A DNA stretch of 64,000 nucleotides from assembly GCF_003852405.1 (NCBI RefSeq), contig NZ_QAJM01000009.1, forward strand, positions 1 to 64,000, in the 5' to 3' direction. Source of the DNA: Pseudomonas sp. KBW05. Its GTDB lineage: Bacteria > Pseudomonadota > Gammaproteobacteria > Pseudomonadales > Pseudomonadaceae. Both the position numbers and the translations under genes were made by a program. Positions 17,763-26,725 of this stretch are shown piece by piece. Within the stretch, counting starts at the first letter, position 1; each line of letters begins with the position of its first letter. The notes beneath the pieces are model-generated. The model made no database searches, had not been told where the DNA came from, and saw only the letters and a program-made list of their open reading frames with translations.

Positions 17763-18878
17763 TCAGCCCAGGTTGTCCTGAATCACGCCCAACACTTTGC
17801 GCGCTGTTTCAGCTGGCGCAACGGTGTTGATGTTCTTCTCGACGGTGACTTGCACGCTTTCGCCAACCTTGCTCAAACGAACCTGGTAACGCTCGGCACG
17901 GGTCTCGATCTCTTCTTTGGTCGGCGCACTGCCAAACAATTTGCTGAAGAAACCTGGCTCTTCATCTTTACGCTCGGCCTTTTCAGCCACGTTGATGTAG
18001 TAGAGGCCCAGGCTGCGGTTGATGTCTTCAACACGCCAAGGGCCCTGCTCCAGGGCACGACCAACGCTGGCCCATGCACGGTCCAGGTCTTCGCCGAGGT
18101 TCAGCACCACGTTGCCGCTGCCGTCTTCGGTGAGGCTGACACGGCTCGGAGTGTCGTAATCACGTGCCGCGAGAAGGGAAACCGAACCGCCCTTCTCGGA
18201 GATACGGCTCATGCTGGCCAGCATCTCGTCGACCAATGCCGAGTCGACACCGGTGTTGACCGAACGGTTGGTGAAATCAACGTTGGCCGTGCTGCCGGCA
18301 GGACGCTCGGCGCTGACCACATAGACTTCACTGGTATTACGCTGCACGCCTGGCTCGATGCGCACACGCACACGGGCTTCGCTATCGGCGGCTACACCAC
18401 CGGCTTGCAGGCGCTTGGCCATGGTGGCGGACAGTTCGCTGCCCTGCTGCCATGCCGTGGTGAATTCACCAGTCTGCGGGCGCTGCTGGTCGATGCGGAA
18501 ACCGTTGTCCTGGAAGAACTGCACGGCCACCGGCCAGACTTCGGCAGGTGGGCGCTGCGCTACGATCCAGCGCGAATCACCGCTTTTTTGCAGGCTGTAG
18601 TCGCTGGCATCCGCCACGGCCGAGATCGGCTGTGGACGTGGCACGACGTACTCACCCTTGGTGGTGTCGTCGGCAACGTTGCGCGGGATCGGCAGCAACG
18701 GGTCAAGGCGCTTGGCGACGTTGACGTCCGGCGGCAGTTGCATCGGTTTGGTTGCTTGTGCTTCCAGGTAATCGCTGCCGCGGTCACGGAAGTAGCCTTC
18801 CGGGCCCCAGATCCAACCGCAGCCACTGGTGCTGGAGATAATCAAGGCAAGTGCGGAAAGTCCGGCCAATCGCTTCAT
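17763..18878 (-). CDS. bamC: Outer membrane protein assembly factor BamC
   Basis: A 371-residue lipoprotein, also known as NlpB. The signal peptide ends in a lipobox STSGC (Cys20), followed by the unstructured BamD-binding lasso GPEGYFRDRGSDYLEAQ and then two helix-grip domains. BamC is a non-essential lipoprotein of the BAM complex that folds outer-membrane beta-barrels. It follows dapA by 17 bp; dapA-bamC linkage is widespread in gamma-proteobacteria. Confidence 0.94.
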   Translation of the reverse strand: MKRLAGLSALALIISSTSGCGWIWGPEGYFRDRGSDYLEAQATKPMQLPPDVNVAKRLDPLLPIPRNVADDTTKGEYVVPRPQPISAVADASDYSLQKSGDSRWIVAQRPPAEVWPVAVQFFQDNGFRIDQQRPQTGEFTTAWQQGSELSATMAKRLQAGGVAADSEARVRVRIEPGVQRNTSEVYVVSAERPAGSTANVDFTNRSVNTGVDSALVDEMLASMSRISEKGGSVSLLAARDYDTPSRVSLTEDGSGNVVLNLGEDLDRAWASVGRALEQGPWRVEDINRSLGLYYINVAEKAERKDEEPGFFSKLFGSAPTKEEIETRAERYQVRLSKVGESVQVTVEKNINTVAPAETARKVLGVIQDNLG

Positions 18879-18895
18879 GCGTAGTGCTTCCTCAA

Positions 18896-19774
18896 TTAAA
18901 CCAGGACGCCGGACTGGCGCAGGGCCTGTCGCAGCGGTTCGTGACAGGCTTCGCTGAGACGGGTGAGCGGCAGACGGATACCGTCCGGCATCATGCCCAT
19001 TTCAGTCAGCGCCCATTTCACGGGAATAGGGTTGGATTCGATAAACAGTGTCTTGTTGAGCGGCATCAGCTTCTCGTGGATCGCACGCGCGGTCACGGCG
19101 TCACCGGCGATGGCGGCGGCGCACATTTCGCTCATGGCACGCGGGGCCACGTTGGCGGTCACGGAGATGTTGCCCTTGCCGCCCAGCAGGATCAGCTCGA
19201 CCGCAGTAGCGTCGTCACCGGAATACAGCAGGAAATCGCTGCTCACGCCGGCCAGGATGTCCTTGGCGCGCTGCAGATCGCCGGTGGCTTCCTTGATACC
19301 GATGATGTTCGGCACGGTGGACAGGCGGATCACGGTCGCGGCCTGCATGTCGCAAGCGGTGCGGCCCGGCACGTTGTAGAGGATCTGCGGGATATCAACC
19401 GCTTCGGCAATGGTGCGGAAGTGTTGGTACAGGCCTTCCTGGGTCGGCTTGTTGTAGTACGGGGTCACCAGCAGGCAGGCATCGGCGCCGGCCTTCTTGG
19501 CGTTCTTGGTCAGCTCGATCGCTTCACGCGTCGAGTTGGCGCCCGTACCGGCGATCACGGCAATACGGCCCGCAACGCGCTTGACCACGAATTCGATGAC
19601 CTGGATGTGTTCTTCCACATCGAGGGTGGCCGACTCACCAGTGGTGCCGACGGCCACAATGGCGTTGGTGCCTTCTTGCAGGTGGAAGTCCACCAGTTTG
19701 CCCAGGCTGTCCCAGTCGAGATGACCTTGTGCATCCATGGGTGTGACCAGTGCCACCATACTGCCCGCAATCAT
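18896..19774 (-). CDS. dapA: 4-hydroxy-tetrahydrodipicolinate synthase
   Basis: A 292-residue TIM-barrel enzyme of the normal length if started at MIAGSMVALVTPM; the open frame extends 60 codons further upstream but that part is atypical. It condenses pyruvate with aspartate semialdehyde in the lysine/diaminopimelate pathway. The Schiff-base lysine is in GIKEATGD (about 161), with the catalytic tyrosine in LYNVPGRTA (about 133) and the TTGE motif near 44. It is divergent from gcvR. Confidence 0.97.
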   Translation of the reverse strand: MIAGSMVALVTPMDAQGHLDWDSLGKLVDFHLQEGTNAIVAVGTTGESATLDVEEHIQVIEFVVKRVAGRIAVIAGTGANSTREAIELTKNAKKAGADACLLVTPYYNKPTQEGLYQHFRTIAEAVDIPQILYNVPGRTACDMQAATVIRLSTVPNIIGIKEATGDLQRAKDILAGVSSDFLLYSGDDATAVELILLGGKGNISVTANVAPRAMSEMCAAAIAGDAVTARAIHEKLMPLNKTLFIESNPIPVKWALTEMGMMPDGIRLPLTRLSEACHEPLRQALRQSGVLV

Positions 19775-20047
19775 GCAACCGCTCCTGCCGGAAAAAGAGA
19801 GCCGTAATGGTACTGGCGCCAAGATGCTTGCACAAGCGAAGTACCGCCTGAGGATGCGTTCTGGCGCAACTAAACGACGGGCAATGCCATCATTGGGCCA
19901 AAGCCTGCCTTCAAGCGGGGCAAAAACCAGCCGTTCACGCAATGAAAACGCCACCTCCTAGCCCTTGGCTGCGCTTTTCGCTACCCTTCAGCCTTTGATC
20001 GATACAGCCCACGCGGTATCGACCGCTCATCGCTTTAGGAAGGCTGC

Positions 20048-20608
20048 ATGTCCACCCCCACAGTTCGCGAACAATTCCTTGTTATCAGTGCCCTCGGCGC
20101 CAACCCCATGGAGCTGACCAACGTCCTGTGCCGCGCCAGCCATGAGAACCGCTGCGCCGTCGTGACCTCCCGCCTGACCCGCCACGGCGAGTGCAGTGCA
20201 CTGGTCCTGCAGATCTCCGGTTCCTGGGACGCCCTGGCGCGCCTGGAAACCGGTCTGCCTGGCCTGGCCAAGAAACACAATTTCACCGTCAACGTGGTGC
20301 GCAGCGCCGCCCTGGAAAACCGCCCGCAGGCCCTGCCCTATGTGGCCTATGTCAGCTCGGCCTACCGCTCGGACATCGTCAACGAGCTGTGCCAGTTCTT
20401 TATCGACCACAACGTCGAGCTGGAGAACCTGACCTGCGACACCTACCAGGCGCCACAAACCGGCGGCACCATGCTCAACGCCACGTTCACCGTAACCTTG
20501 CCGGCCGGCGTGCAGATCAGCTGGTTGCGCGATCAGTTCCTGGACTTCGCCGATGCATTGAACCTCGACGCACTGATCGAGCCTTGGCGCCCACAGAACC
20601 CAATGTAA
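20048..20608 (+). CDS. gcvR: Glycine cleavage system transcriptional repressor family protein, tandem ACT domains
   Basis: A 186-residue protein with two ACT domains (about 10-85 and 95-170). GcvR is a cytosolic partner of GcvA that prevents activation of the gcv operon when glycine is low. The position between dapA and bcp is the conserved Pseudomonas arrangement. GGAAGG upstream supports the start. The family is clear; the regulatory target here is by homology. Confidence 0.88.
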   Translation: MSTPTVREQFLVISALGANPMELTNVLCRASHENRCAVVTSRLTRHGECSALVLQISGSWDALARLETGLPGLAKKHNFTVNVVRSAALENRPQALPYVAYVSSAYRSDIVNELCQFFIDHNVELENLTCDTYQAPQTGGTMLNATFTVTLPAGVQISWLRDQFLDFADALNLDALIEPWRPQNPM

Positions 20609-20618
20609 GGAACGCTCC

Positions 20619-21092
20619 ATGCCGGTTGTCATCGACACACCCGTAGCCGATTTCGAAGCCCAGGCCACCAGCGGCCAGACCTTCAGCCTCGCCGCCCTCA
20701 AGGGCAAGCAAGTGGTGATCTACTTCTACCCGAAGGACAGCACGCCGGGCTGCACCACCGAAGGCCAGGGTTTCCGCGACCAGTACGCGGCGTTCAAGGC
20801 CGCCAACACCGAAGTGTTTGGCGTATCGCGAGACAGCGTGAAGTCCCACGAGAACTTCAAGGCCAAGCAGGAATTCCCCTTCGAGCTGATCAGCGACAAG
20901 GACGAGGCGGTTTGCCAGCTGTTTGATGTGATCAAACTGAAGAAACTGTATGGCAAGGAATACCTGGGTGTGGATCGCAGCACATTCCTGATCGACAAGG
21001 ACGGCGTGCTGCGTCAGGAGTGGCGCGGCGTGAAAGTGCCTGGGCATGTGGATGCCGTCTTGGCGGCAGCCCAGGCGTTGAACAAGGCATAA
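20619..21092 (+). CDS. bcp: Peroxiredoxin, BCP/PrxQ type
   Basis: A 157-residue thiol peroxidase that reduces hydrogen and organic peroxides in the cytoplasm. The peroxidatic cysteine is in STPGCTTEG (Cys45). The second cysteine found five residues later in E. coli Bcp is missing here (Gln50), and another cysteine occurs only at about 95 (DEAVCQLF), so the resolving mechanism probably differs. The gene is 10 bp after gcvR and likely in one transcript. A hairpin terminator follows. Confidence 0.94.
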   Translation: MPVVIDTPVADFEAQATSGQTFSLAALKGKQVVIYFYPKDSTPGCTTEGQGFRDQYAAFKAANTEVFGVSRDSVKSHENFKAKQEFPFELISDKDEAVCQLFDVIKLKKLYGKEYLGVDRSTFLIDKDGVLRQEWRGVKVPGHVDAVLAAAQALNKA

Positions 21093-21094
21093 AT

Positions 21095-21124
21095 TGTGGT
21101 GAGGGAGCTTGCTCCCTCACCACA
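21095..21124. terminator. REP-like hairpin terminator
   Basis: TGTGGTGAGGGAG and its complement form a tight hairpin between the convergent bcp and permease genes. The core matches the REP class at 6603. Confidence 0.7.
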
Positions 21125-21137
21125 GAAGGCCCTACAG

Positions 21138-22211
21138 CTACAACAGCGGTGCTACCACTGGCTCTTGCCGAGGCCACGCATCCAGCACCGCCTTGAACAG
21201 CGTCGCCAGGGGAATCGCAAAGAACACGCCCCAGAATCCCCACAACCCGCCAAACAACAACACCGCACAGATGATCGCTACCGGATGCAGGTTGACCGCC
21301 TCCGAGAACAGCAGCGGCACGAGCACGTTGCCGTCCAGGGTCTGGATAATCCCGTAGACCGCCATCAGGTAGATGAACTGGTCGCTCCAGCCCCACTGGA
21401 ACAACGCGATCAACGTCACCGGCACCGTCACCACCACGGCGCCGACATAGGGCACCACCACCGACAACCCCACCAGCAAGGCCAGCAGCGCGGCGTAGTT
21501 CAGGTCCAGGGCGATGAAGGCGATGTAGGTCACGCCGCCGCAGATGATGATTTCGATGACCTTGCCACGGATGTAGTTGGCGATCTGCCGATTCATTTCC
21601 TCTGCCACGCGAGTGATCAACGCCCGTTCGCGCGGCAGGTAGCCACGCACCCAGCGGCCGATCATGGCGCGGTCCTTGAGGAAGAAAAACACCAGGATCG
21701 GCACCAGCACCAGGTAGATCATGATGTTGACCAGCAACGGCAGGCTGGACAGGGAAAAGGTCAGCGCCCATTGCCCGAACTTTCCGATCTCGCCGCGCGC
21801 CACTTCAATGGCCTGCAACACCTGCTCATCCGACACCAGGTGCGGGTAACGCTCCGGCAACAACAGCAACAACGACTGCCACTTGGCGAGCATGCCGGGC
21901 AGTTCGTTGAACAAGGTGATCAGTTGGTGCCACAGCAACGGCAGCACCACCACGATAAACAGCACCAGCAGCCCCATGAACAACGCGAACACCAACCCCA
22001 CCGCCGCGCCGCCCGGCAAGCGCAAACGCTCCAGGGTGGTGACCAGGCCCTGCATCAGGTAGGCCAGCACCATCCCCGCCAATACCGGCGCCAGCATGCC
22101 GCCCAAGGTGAGCACCGCCGTAAAGGCGAGAAACAGCAGGACCGCCAGCACCACCGCTTCTTCATCGGAGAAATAGCGCTGAATCCAGTCTCGTAACACT
22201 TTGAACATCAA
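21138..22211 (-). CDS. AI-2E/PerM-family membrane protein
   Basis: A 357-residue integral membrane protein with about eight helices and the family core PLLWHQLITLFNELPGMLAKW plus the C-terminal AVYGIIQTLDGNVLVPLLFSEAVNLHPVAI (given in parts). The family was first linked to autoinducer-2 export, but other members act as ion exchangers or permeases, so the substrate is open. It reads in the same direction as the adjacent TusA-like gene, and gene order PerM-TusA-BepA is typical of Pseudomonas. Confidence 0.86.
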   Translation of the reverse strand: MMFKVLRDWIQRYFSDEEAVVLAVLLFLAFTAVLTLGGMLAPVLAGMVLAYLMQGLVTTLERLRLPGGAAVGLVFALFMGLLVLFIVVVLPLLWHQLITLFNELPGMLAKWQSLLLLLPERYPHLVSDEQVLQAIEVARGEIGKFGQWALTFSLSSLPLLVNIMIYLVLVPILVFFFLKDRAMIGRWVRGYLPRERALITRVAEEMNRQIANYIRGKVIEIIICGGVTYIAFIALDLNYAALLALLVGLSVVVPYVGAVVVTVPVTLIALFQWGWSDQFIYLMAVYGIIQTLDGNVLVPLLFSEAVNLHPVAIICAVLLFGGLWGFWGVFFAIPLATLFKAVLDAWPRQEPVVAPLL

Positions 22212-22239
22212 TCAACCTCGGCGTGGTGGGGCTATTTTT

Positions 22240-22479
22240 TCAGGCCTTGCGCAACCAGTAGCGGTACACACCGGCGGCGTCTTCTTCGTGCAACAGGGTA
22301 TGACCGGCCAACCTGGCAAACGTCCGGAAATCCCGCTGGGAGCCTGCGTCCGTGGCGATGACCTTGAGCACTGCGCCGCTGGCCAATCGGTTGAGTTCCA
22401 GCTTGGCCTTGAGCAAGGGCAACGGGCAATTGAGGCCGCTGGCATCGAGTTCGGCATCGAAGGCTACAGCGTCGGTCAT
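22240..22479 (-). CDS. TusA-family sulfurtransferase-like protein
   Basis: A 79-residue SirA/TusA-fold protein with the signature DASGLNCPLPLLKAKLEL. Cys18 in the CPxPL motif is the expected sulfur-carrying residue. TusA passes sulfur for tRNA 2-thiouridine and cofactor synthesis; this may be that protein or one of its paralogues. It is divergent from bepA with about 95 bp between starts. Confidence 0.88.
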   Translation of the reverse strand: MTDAVAFDAELDASGLNCPLPLLKAKLELNRLASGAVLKVIATDAGSQRDFRTFARLAGHTLLHEEDAAGVYRYWLRKA

Positions 22480-22574
22480 GGTTTTACTCCGGGCATCCGT
22501 TTGGGCTGCTTAGAATATCTGGTCCGAAGCTCAGTGTCCGGCTACAGTAAGCTCTTTGTCGAAAGGCTCTGTGC

Positions 22575-24008
22575 ATGACTTTTTTGCGCCCCACCCTGCT
22601 GACGCTGGCTTGCCTGCTGGCCTCCCCAGGCTTCGCTGACGACCTGCCGTCACTTGGCGACGCCAGTTCTGCCATTGTCTCGCCTCAACAGGAATACCAG
22701 CTGGGCCGTGCGTGGCTGGCCTACCTGCGCGGCCAGGTCTCACAGCTCAATGATCCGCAGCTCAAGGATTACGTCGAAACCAGCGTGTACAAACTGGTGG
22801 AGACCAGCCAGGTCAATGACCGGCGCCTGGAGTTCATCCTGATCAACAGCCCGCAGCTCAACGCCTTTGCAGCGCCAGGCGGGATCGTCGGGGTCAACGG
22901 CGGCCTGTTCCTCAACGCGCAGACCGAAGGCGAGTACGCCTCGGTACTGGCCCACGAATTGGCGCACTTGTCGCAACGCCATTTCGCACGGGGCGTTGAA
23001 GCCCAGCAACGCATGCAGATCCCGATGATGGCCGCCCTGCTCGGCGGCATCATCGCTGCTGCTGCCGGTGCAGGCGACGCCGGCATTGCCGCAATTGCCG
23101 GCACCCAGGCTGCCGCCATCCAGGAGCAACGCCGATTCTCGCGCCAGAACGAACAAGAGGCGGACCGCATTGGCATCCTCAACCTGGAAAAAGCCGGCTA
23201 CGACCCACGCTCCATGCCGTCCATGTTCGAACGTTTGGGGCGCCAATACCGCTTTGACGCCAAGCCGCCGGAATTCCTGCTGACGCACCCGGTGACCGAA
23301 TCGCGGATCGCCGACACCCGCAACCGCGCCGAGCAAGCCAAACCTGGTGGCAAGGAAGACAGCCTGCGCTATCAATTGATTCGTGCACGGGTGCAGCTGC
23401 AATACGAAGACACTTCAGGCCTCGCCGCCAAACGGTTCCAGGCGCAATTGGACGAGAACCCCAAGAACGATGTGGCGCGCTACGGCCTGGCCATTGCGCA
23501 GATCAAAGGCTCCCAGTTCAAACAAGCGCGAGAGAACCTGACGGCGCTGCTTGCCAAGGCGCCGAACGACATCACTTACAACCTGGCGCTGATCCAGCTG
23601 GAAATCGACAACAACCATCTGCCCGATGCCCAGCAGCGTACCGATCGAATGCTGACCCAGTATCCCGGCAATTACCCGCTGAATCAGATCCGGGTAGACC
23701 TGCTGCTCAAGCAAAACCGCACCGCCGAGGCGGAGAAGGCCTTGGACGGCCTGCTTAAATCCCGCCCTGATGATCCCGATGTCTGGTATCAAGTCGCCGA
23801 GACGCGCGGCTTGTCCGGCAACATCATTGGCCTGCACCAGGCACGCGCCGAGTATTTCGCGTTGGTGGGCGACTTCCAGCAGGCCATTCAGCAACTGGAC
23901 TTCGCCAAACGCCGGGCGGGCAGCAACTTCCCGCTGTCGTCACGCATCGACGCGCGCCAGCGTGAGCTGATCGAACAGGAACGCTTGGTGAAAGGGATGA
24001 TGAGCTAA
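22575..24008 (+). CDS. bepA: Periplasmic M48 metalloprotease/chaperone, BepA family
   Basis: A 477-residue protein with a signal peptide (cut after GFA, about residue 21), an M48 peptidase domain with the zinc motif HELAH (about 126-130) and the third ligand in NEQEADRIG, then TPR repeats from about 270 to the end. BepA-type proteins assist or degrade stalled outer-membrane proteins such as LptD at the BAM machine. A strong terminator separates it from the convergent mucD. Confidence 0.92.
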   Translation: MTFLRPTLLTLACLLASPGFADDLPSLGDASSAIVSPQQEYQLGRAWLAYLRGQVSQLNDPQLKDYVETSVYKLVETSQVNDRRLEFILINSPQLNAFAAPGGIVGVNGGLFLNAQTEGEYASVLAHELAHLSQRHFARGVEAQQRMQIPMMAALLGGIIAAAAGAGDAGIAAIAGTQAAAIQEQRRFSRQNEQEADRIGILNLEKAGYDPRSMPSMFERLGRQYRFDAKPPEFLLTHPVTESRIADTRNRAEQAKPGGKEDSLRYQLIRARVQLQYEDTSGLAAKRFQAQLDENPKNDVARYGLAIAQIKGSQFKQARENLTALLAKAPNDITYNLALIQLEIDNNHLPDAQQRTDRMLTQYPGNYPLNQIRVDLLLKQNRTAEAEKALDGLLKSRPDDPDVWYQVAETRGLSGNIIGLHQARAEYFALVGDFQQAIQQLDFAKRRAGSNFPLSSRIDARQRELIEQERLVKGMMS

Positions 24009-24021
24009 ACCCATCGCCCAC

Positions 24022-24062
24022 AAAAAAGCCCCGCCTTCATTAACCGAAGGCGGGGCTTTTTA
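24022..24062. terminator. Bidirectional rho-independent terminator
   Basis: AAAAAAGCCCCGCCTTC ... GAAGGCGGGGCTTTTTA hairpin lies between convergent bepA and mucD and can serve both. Confidence 0.93.
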
Positions 24063-24075
24063 TTGAGCTAGCGGA

Positions 24076-25512
24076 TTACTCGGCCAGCTTGAAGGTGATG
24101 AAGCTGGCACGTCCCTGACGCAACACACGCATCGACACCGAGCGATTCTTCGGCAGCGCCTTGGCGATGTCGGTGAACTGCTTGGTGCTGTCGATCGCCT
24201 GATTGTTCAGGTGGGTGATGACGTCACCTGGTTGCAGGCCAATCAGGGACGCAGGACCGTCCTGCACTTCCTTGATCACCACGCCACTCTTGAGGTCGAA
24301 GCTCTTTTTCTGCTCATCGGTCAGCTCGACCACGGCAATGCCCAGGCGATTGCTGCTGCGCTCGGCGCCCGACTTGGCGTTGCCCAGGGCATCCAGCGTG
24401 GCGCCCTCTTCCGGGATGGCACCGACTGTCAGCTCAACGTTCTGGCGCTTGCCTTCGCGGATCACTTCCAGCTTGGCCTTGCTGCCGGCCTTGAGTGCGC
24501 CGACCAGGTGCGGCAGATCCGCCGACATGACGATCGGCTGACCGTTCATGGTCAAGATCACGTCACCCACCTGCAGACCACCTTTGGCCGCTGGGCCGTC
24601 GTCCTGGATCTGTGCAACCAGGGCACCCGCCGGTTTGTCGAGACCAAACGACTCAGCCAGATCCTTGTTCACTTCCTGGATCACCACGCCCAACCAGCCA
24701 CGGCTGACCTTGCCACCGCTTTTCAGCTGATTGGAAACGTCCATGGCCACATCGATCGGGATGGCGAACGACACGCCCATGAAACCACCGGAACGGGTGT
24801 AGATCTGTGAGTTGATGCCCACGACTTCGCCGGCCAGGTTGAACAGCGGACCACCGGAGTTGCCCGGGTTGATCGGCACGTCGGTCTGGATGAACGGCAC
24901 GTAGTTCTCGTTCGGCAAGCTGCGGCCAATGGCGCTGACGATGCCTTGGGTCACAGTGTGGTCAAAGCCGAACGGTGAACCGATGGCGACAACCCACTGC
25001 CCGGCTTTCAAGTCCTGGGATTTACCCAGCTTCAGCACTGGCAGGTCTTTGCCTTCGATCTTCAGCAAGGCCACGTCGGAGCGCGGATCCGTGCCCACCA
25101 GCTTGGCTTTCAGCTCACTGCGATCCGCCAGGCGTACGAGGATCTCGTCAGCGTCGGCAATCACGTGGTTGTTGGTGAGGATGTAGCCATCCGGCGAGAT
25201 GATGAAACCCGACCCCAGGGACTGGGCCTCACGCTGGCCACCGCCACCGCGCGGGGAACGCTGTTGCGGCATGCCGCGCTCGAAGAACTCGCGCAGCATC
25301 GGCGGCAAGCCTTCCAGGTCTGGCATCTGCTGGTTGGAGACTTTGCGATCCGGCAGTTTCTGCGTGGTACTGATGTTCACCACCGCAGGCGAGGCCTGTT
25401 CAACCAATTGGGTGAAGTCAGGCAGCTCGGCCGCTTGCGCAGGCAAGGCCTGGCCCAGCACCAATACCGTGGCGACTATGGATAGATAAGACTTCAAACG
25501 TGGTATCGACAT
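24076..25512 (-). CDS. mucD: Periplasmic serine protease MucD (DegP/HtrA family)
   Basis: A 478-residue HtrA protease: signal peptide (cut after AQA, about 27), trypsin-like domain with His in TNNHVIAD, Asp in RSDVALLK and Ser in PGNSGGPL, then two PDZ domains. In Pseudomonas it clears misfolded envelope proteins and dampens AlgU activation and alginate production. Here it follows mucB after a 235-bp gap that holds a hairpin rather than mucC, so its transcription may be partly independent. Confidence 0.95.
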   Translation of the reverse strand: MSIPRLKSYLSIVATVLVLGQALPAQAAELPDFTQLVEQASPAVVNISTTQKLPDRKVSNQQMPDLEGLPPMLREFFERGMPQQRSPRGGGGQREAQSLGSGFIISPDGYILTNNHVIADADEILVRLADRSELKAKLVGTDPRSDVALLKIEGKDLPVLKLGKSQDLKAGQWVVAIGSPFGFDHTVTQGIVSAIGRSLPNENYVPFIQTDVPINPGNSGGPLFNLAGEVVGINSQIYTRSGGFMGVSFAIPIDVAMDVSNQLKSGGKVSRGWLGVVIQEVNKDLAESFGLDKPAGALVAQIQDDGPAAKGGLQVGDVILTMNGQPIVMSADLPHLVGALKAGSKAKLEVIREGKRQNVELTVGAIPEEGATLDALGNAKSGAERSSNRLGIAVVELTDEQKKSFDLKSGVVIKEVQDGPASLIGLQPGDVITHLNNQAIDSTKQFTDIAKALPKNRSVSMRVLRQGRASFITFKLAE

Positions 25513-25606
25513 ACAGCTCCCGTTACGACGAGCAGGGTTGAGCGACAGGGTTCAAGAAACGTCGGAAACTGCGACCGACATTTTTGTTCCGCGAACAAAA
25601 CAAGGC

Positions 25607-25624
25607 CAGGGCCGACAAGCCCTG
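25607..25624 (-). terminator. Possible attenuator/terminator in the mucB-mucD gap
   Basis: Read on the - strand, CAGGGC-TTGTCG-GCCCTG forms a hairpin followed by the T-rich run GGCCTTGTTTTGTT. A second perfect inverted repeat, TTTTGTTC-N3-GAACAAAA, overlaps just downstream at 25582-25600 and could be an operator. The 235-bp gap holds no supported gene. Confidence 0.45.
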
Positions 25625-25747
25625 ACCTATAAAAAACATGGGGGATTTTTGCAAGTGAAAATGCTGATCCATTCATTTCATGCTCTCGGCAACCGACCCG
25701 GCATGGGCTTCACAGTGAAAGCTCAGGATGAACATAGGATTAACAAC

Positions 25748-26710
25748 TCACGGCTGGGCGGTGGTCTTTTTTTCACCGCGCACGGACAGCGCGATACGTT
25801 CGGCGGTACCAATGGGGATTTCGCCAACAACCGTCACCATCATCTCACCGTCCACCGTATTCAGGCGGCGCGAGACGGCAACCGTAGGGCCCAGCTGGGT
25901 GCGGGTCTCAGTCACGCTTGCGTCGTTTATCGGCTCAAGGAACACCGAGAAACGCGCCAGGCCGTCTTCATACATCAGGCTGTCGACGGTGGCTTTTGTC
26001 TGGGTGTCTTTGCGGGCACTGCTGTTGGTCAGTTGAAAACCCGGGGGCAACCATTCCAGATGCCAGTGATCGGTTGACGCGACTTCTGGCGCGTTACCGT
26101 TGACTGCGGCAATAGCCTTGCATTCGCTGCTGGGCTGCAAATCGCGATCATCGGGCACGGCCGACGTGTTCAAGCGCGTGAACTGGAAACGCTCCAGCAA
26201 CTGCCCCTGGTCATTGAGCAACAGGGACTTGAGCGGCAAGGCGGTTTCACGGTCCAGGTGCAGCTCAAAGCCGTAACGGTATTGATCACGCGGCGTGATT
26301 GAAACGATCACCGCATGACGACCGGCCACGCGGGATTTACCGATGACGGCCAGTTCATAGAATTCATTGAGTTTTTGCGGATCGAGCGCACGTGATGGTG
26401 CATCACGCGAATTACCAAGGCCTGCGACAAGGGCGCCGCTGACACACTGGGTGCGGCCATCCAACCGCACGACTTCCTGGGCAGAGCCATCGAGCTGCAA
26501 GAGCCGCTCACGGACCTGACCGTCCTGGACGCGATGCCAGATGTCATGGGTAGAAAAACTGCCGTTACGCTCGTAGACGAACGTACCTTGAAAGCTTTGC
26601 TGCTGCTCTGCACGCCCAAGTCGAGTCAGCCAGTCTTGGGCTTCATCGGCGTGGGCGGGGAGTGCAAACCAACTACTGAGCAAAAGCGTAAGGAGCGGTA
26701 TGGCGCGCAT
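25748..26710 (-). CDS. mucB: Sigma factor AlgU regulatory protein MucB
   Basis: A 320-residue periplasmic protein (RseB family) with a signal peptide ending HADEA (about 21-24). The LolA-like N-terminal domain begins FQGTFVYERNG, with a C-terminal domain after about 210. MucB binds the periplasmic part of MucA and shields it from cleavage by AlgW until lipid/LPS signals release it. It is directly downstream of mucA on the same strand. Confidence 0.96.
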   Translation of the reverse strand: MRAIPLLTLLLSSWFALPAHADEAQDWLTRLGRAEQQQSFQGTFVYERNGSFSTHDIWHRVQDGQVRERLLQLDGSAQEVVRLDGRTQCVSGALVAGLGNSRDAPSRALDPQKLNEFYELAVIGKSRVAGRHAVIVSITPRDQYRYGFELHLDRETALPLKSLLLNDQGQLLERFQFTRLNTSAVPDDRDLQPSSECKAIAAVNGNAPEVASTDHWHLEWLPPGFQLTNSSARKDTQTKATVDSLMYEDGLARFSVFLEPINDASVTETRTQLGPTVAVSRRLNTVDGEMMVTVVGEIPIGTAERIALSVRGEKKTTAQP

Positions 26711-26725
26711 AAAGCTCCTTACGGA

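Noticed and set aside
20932-21771. Long antisense frame across bcp and the PerM-like gene
   Set aside because: Out-of-frame reading of two confident genes with odd composition.
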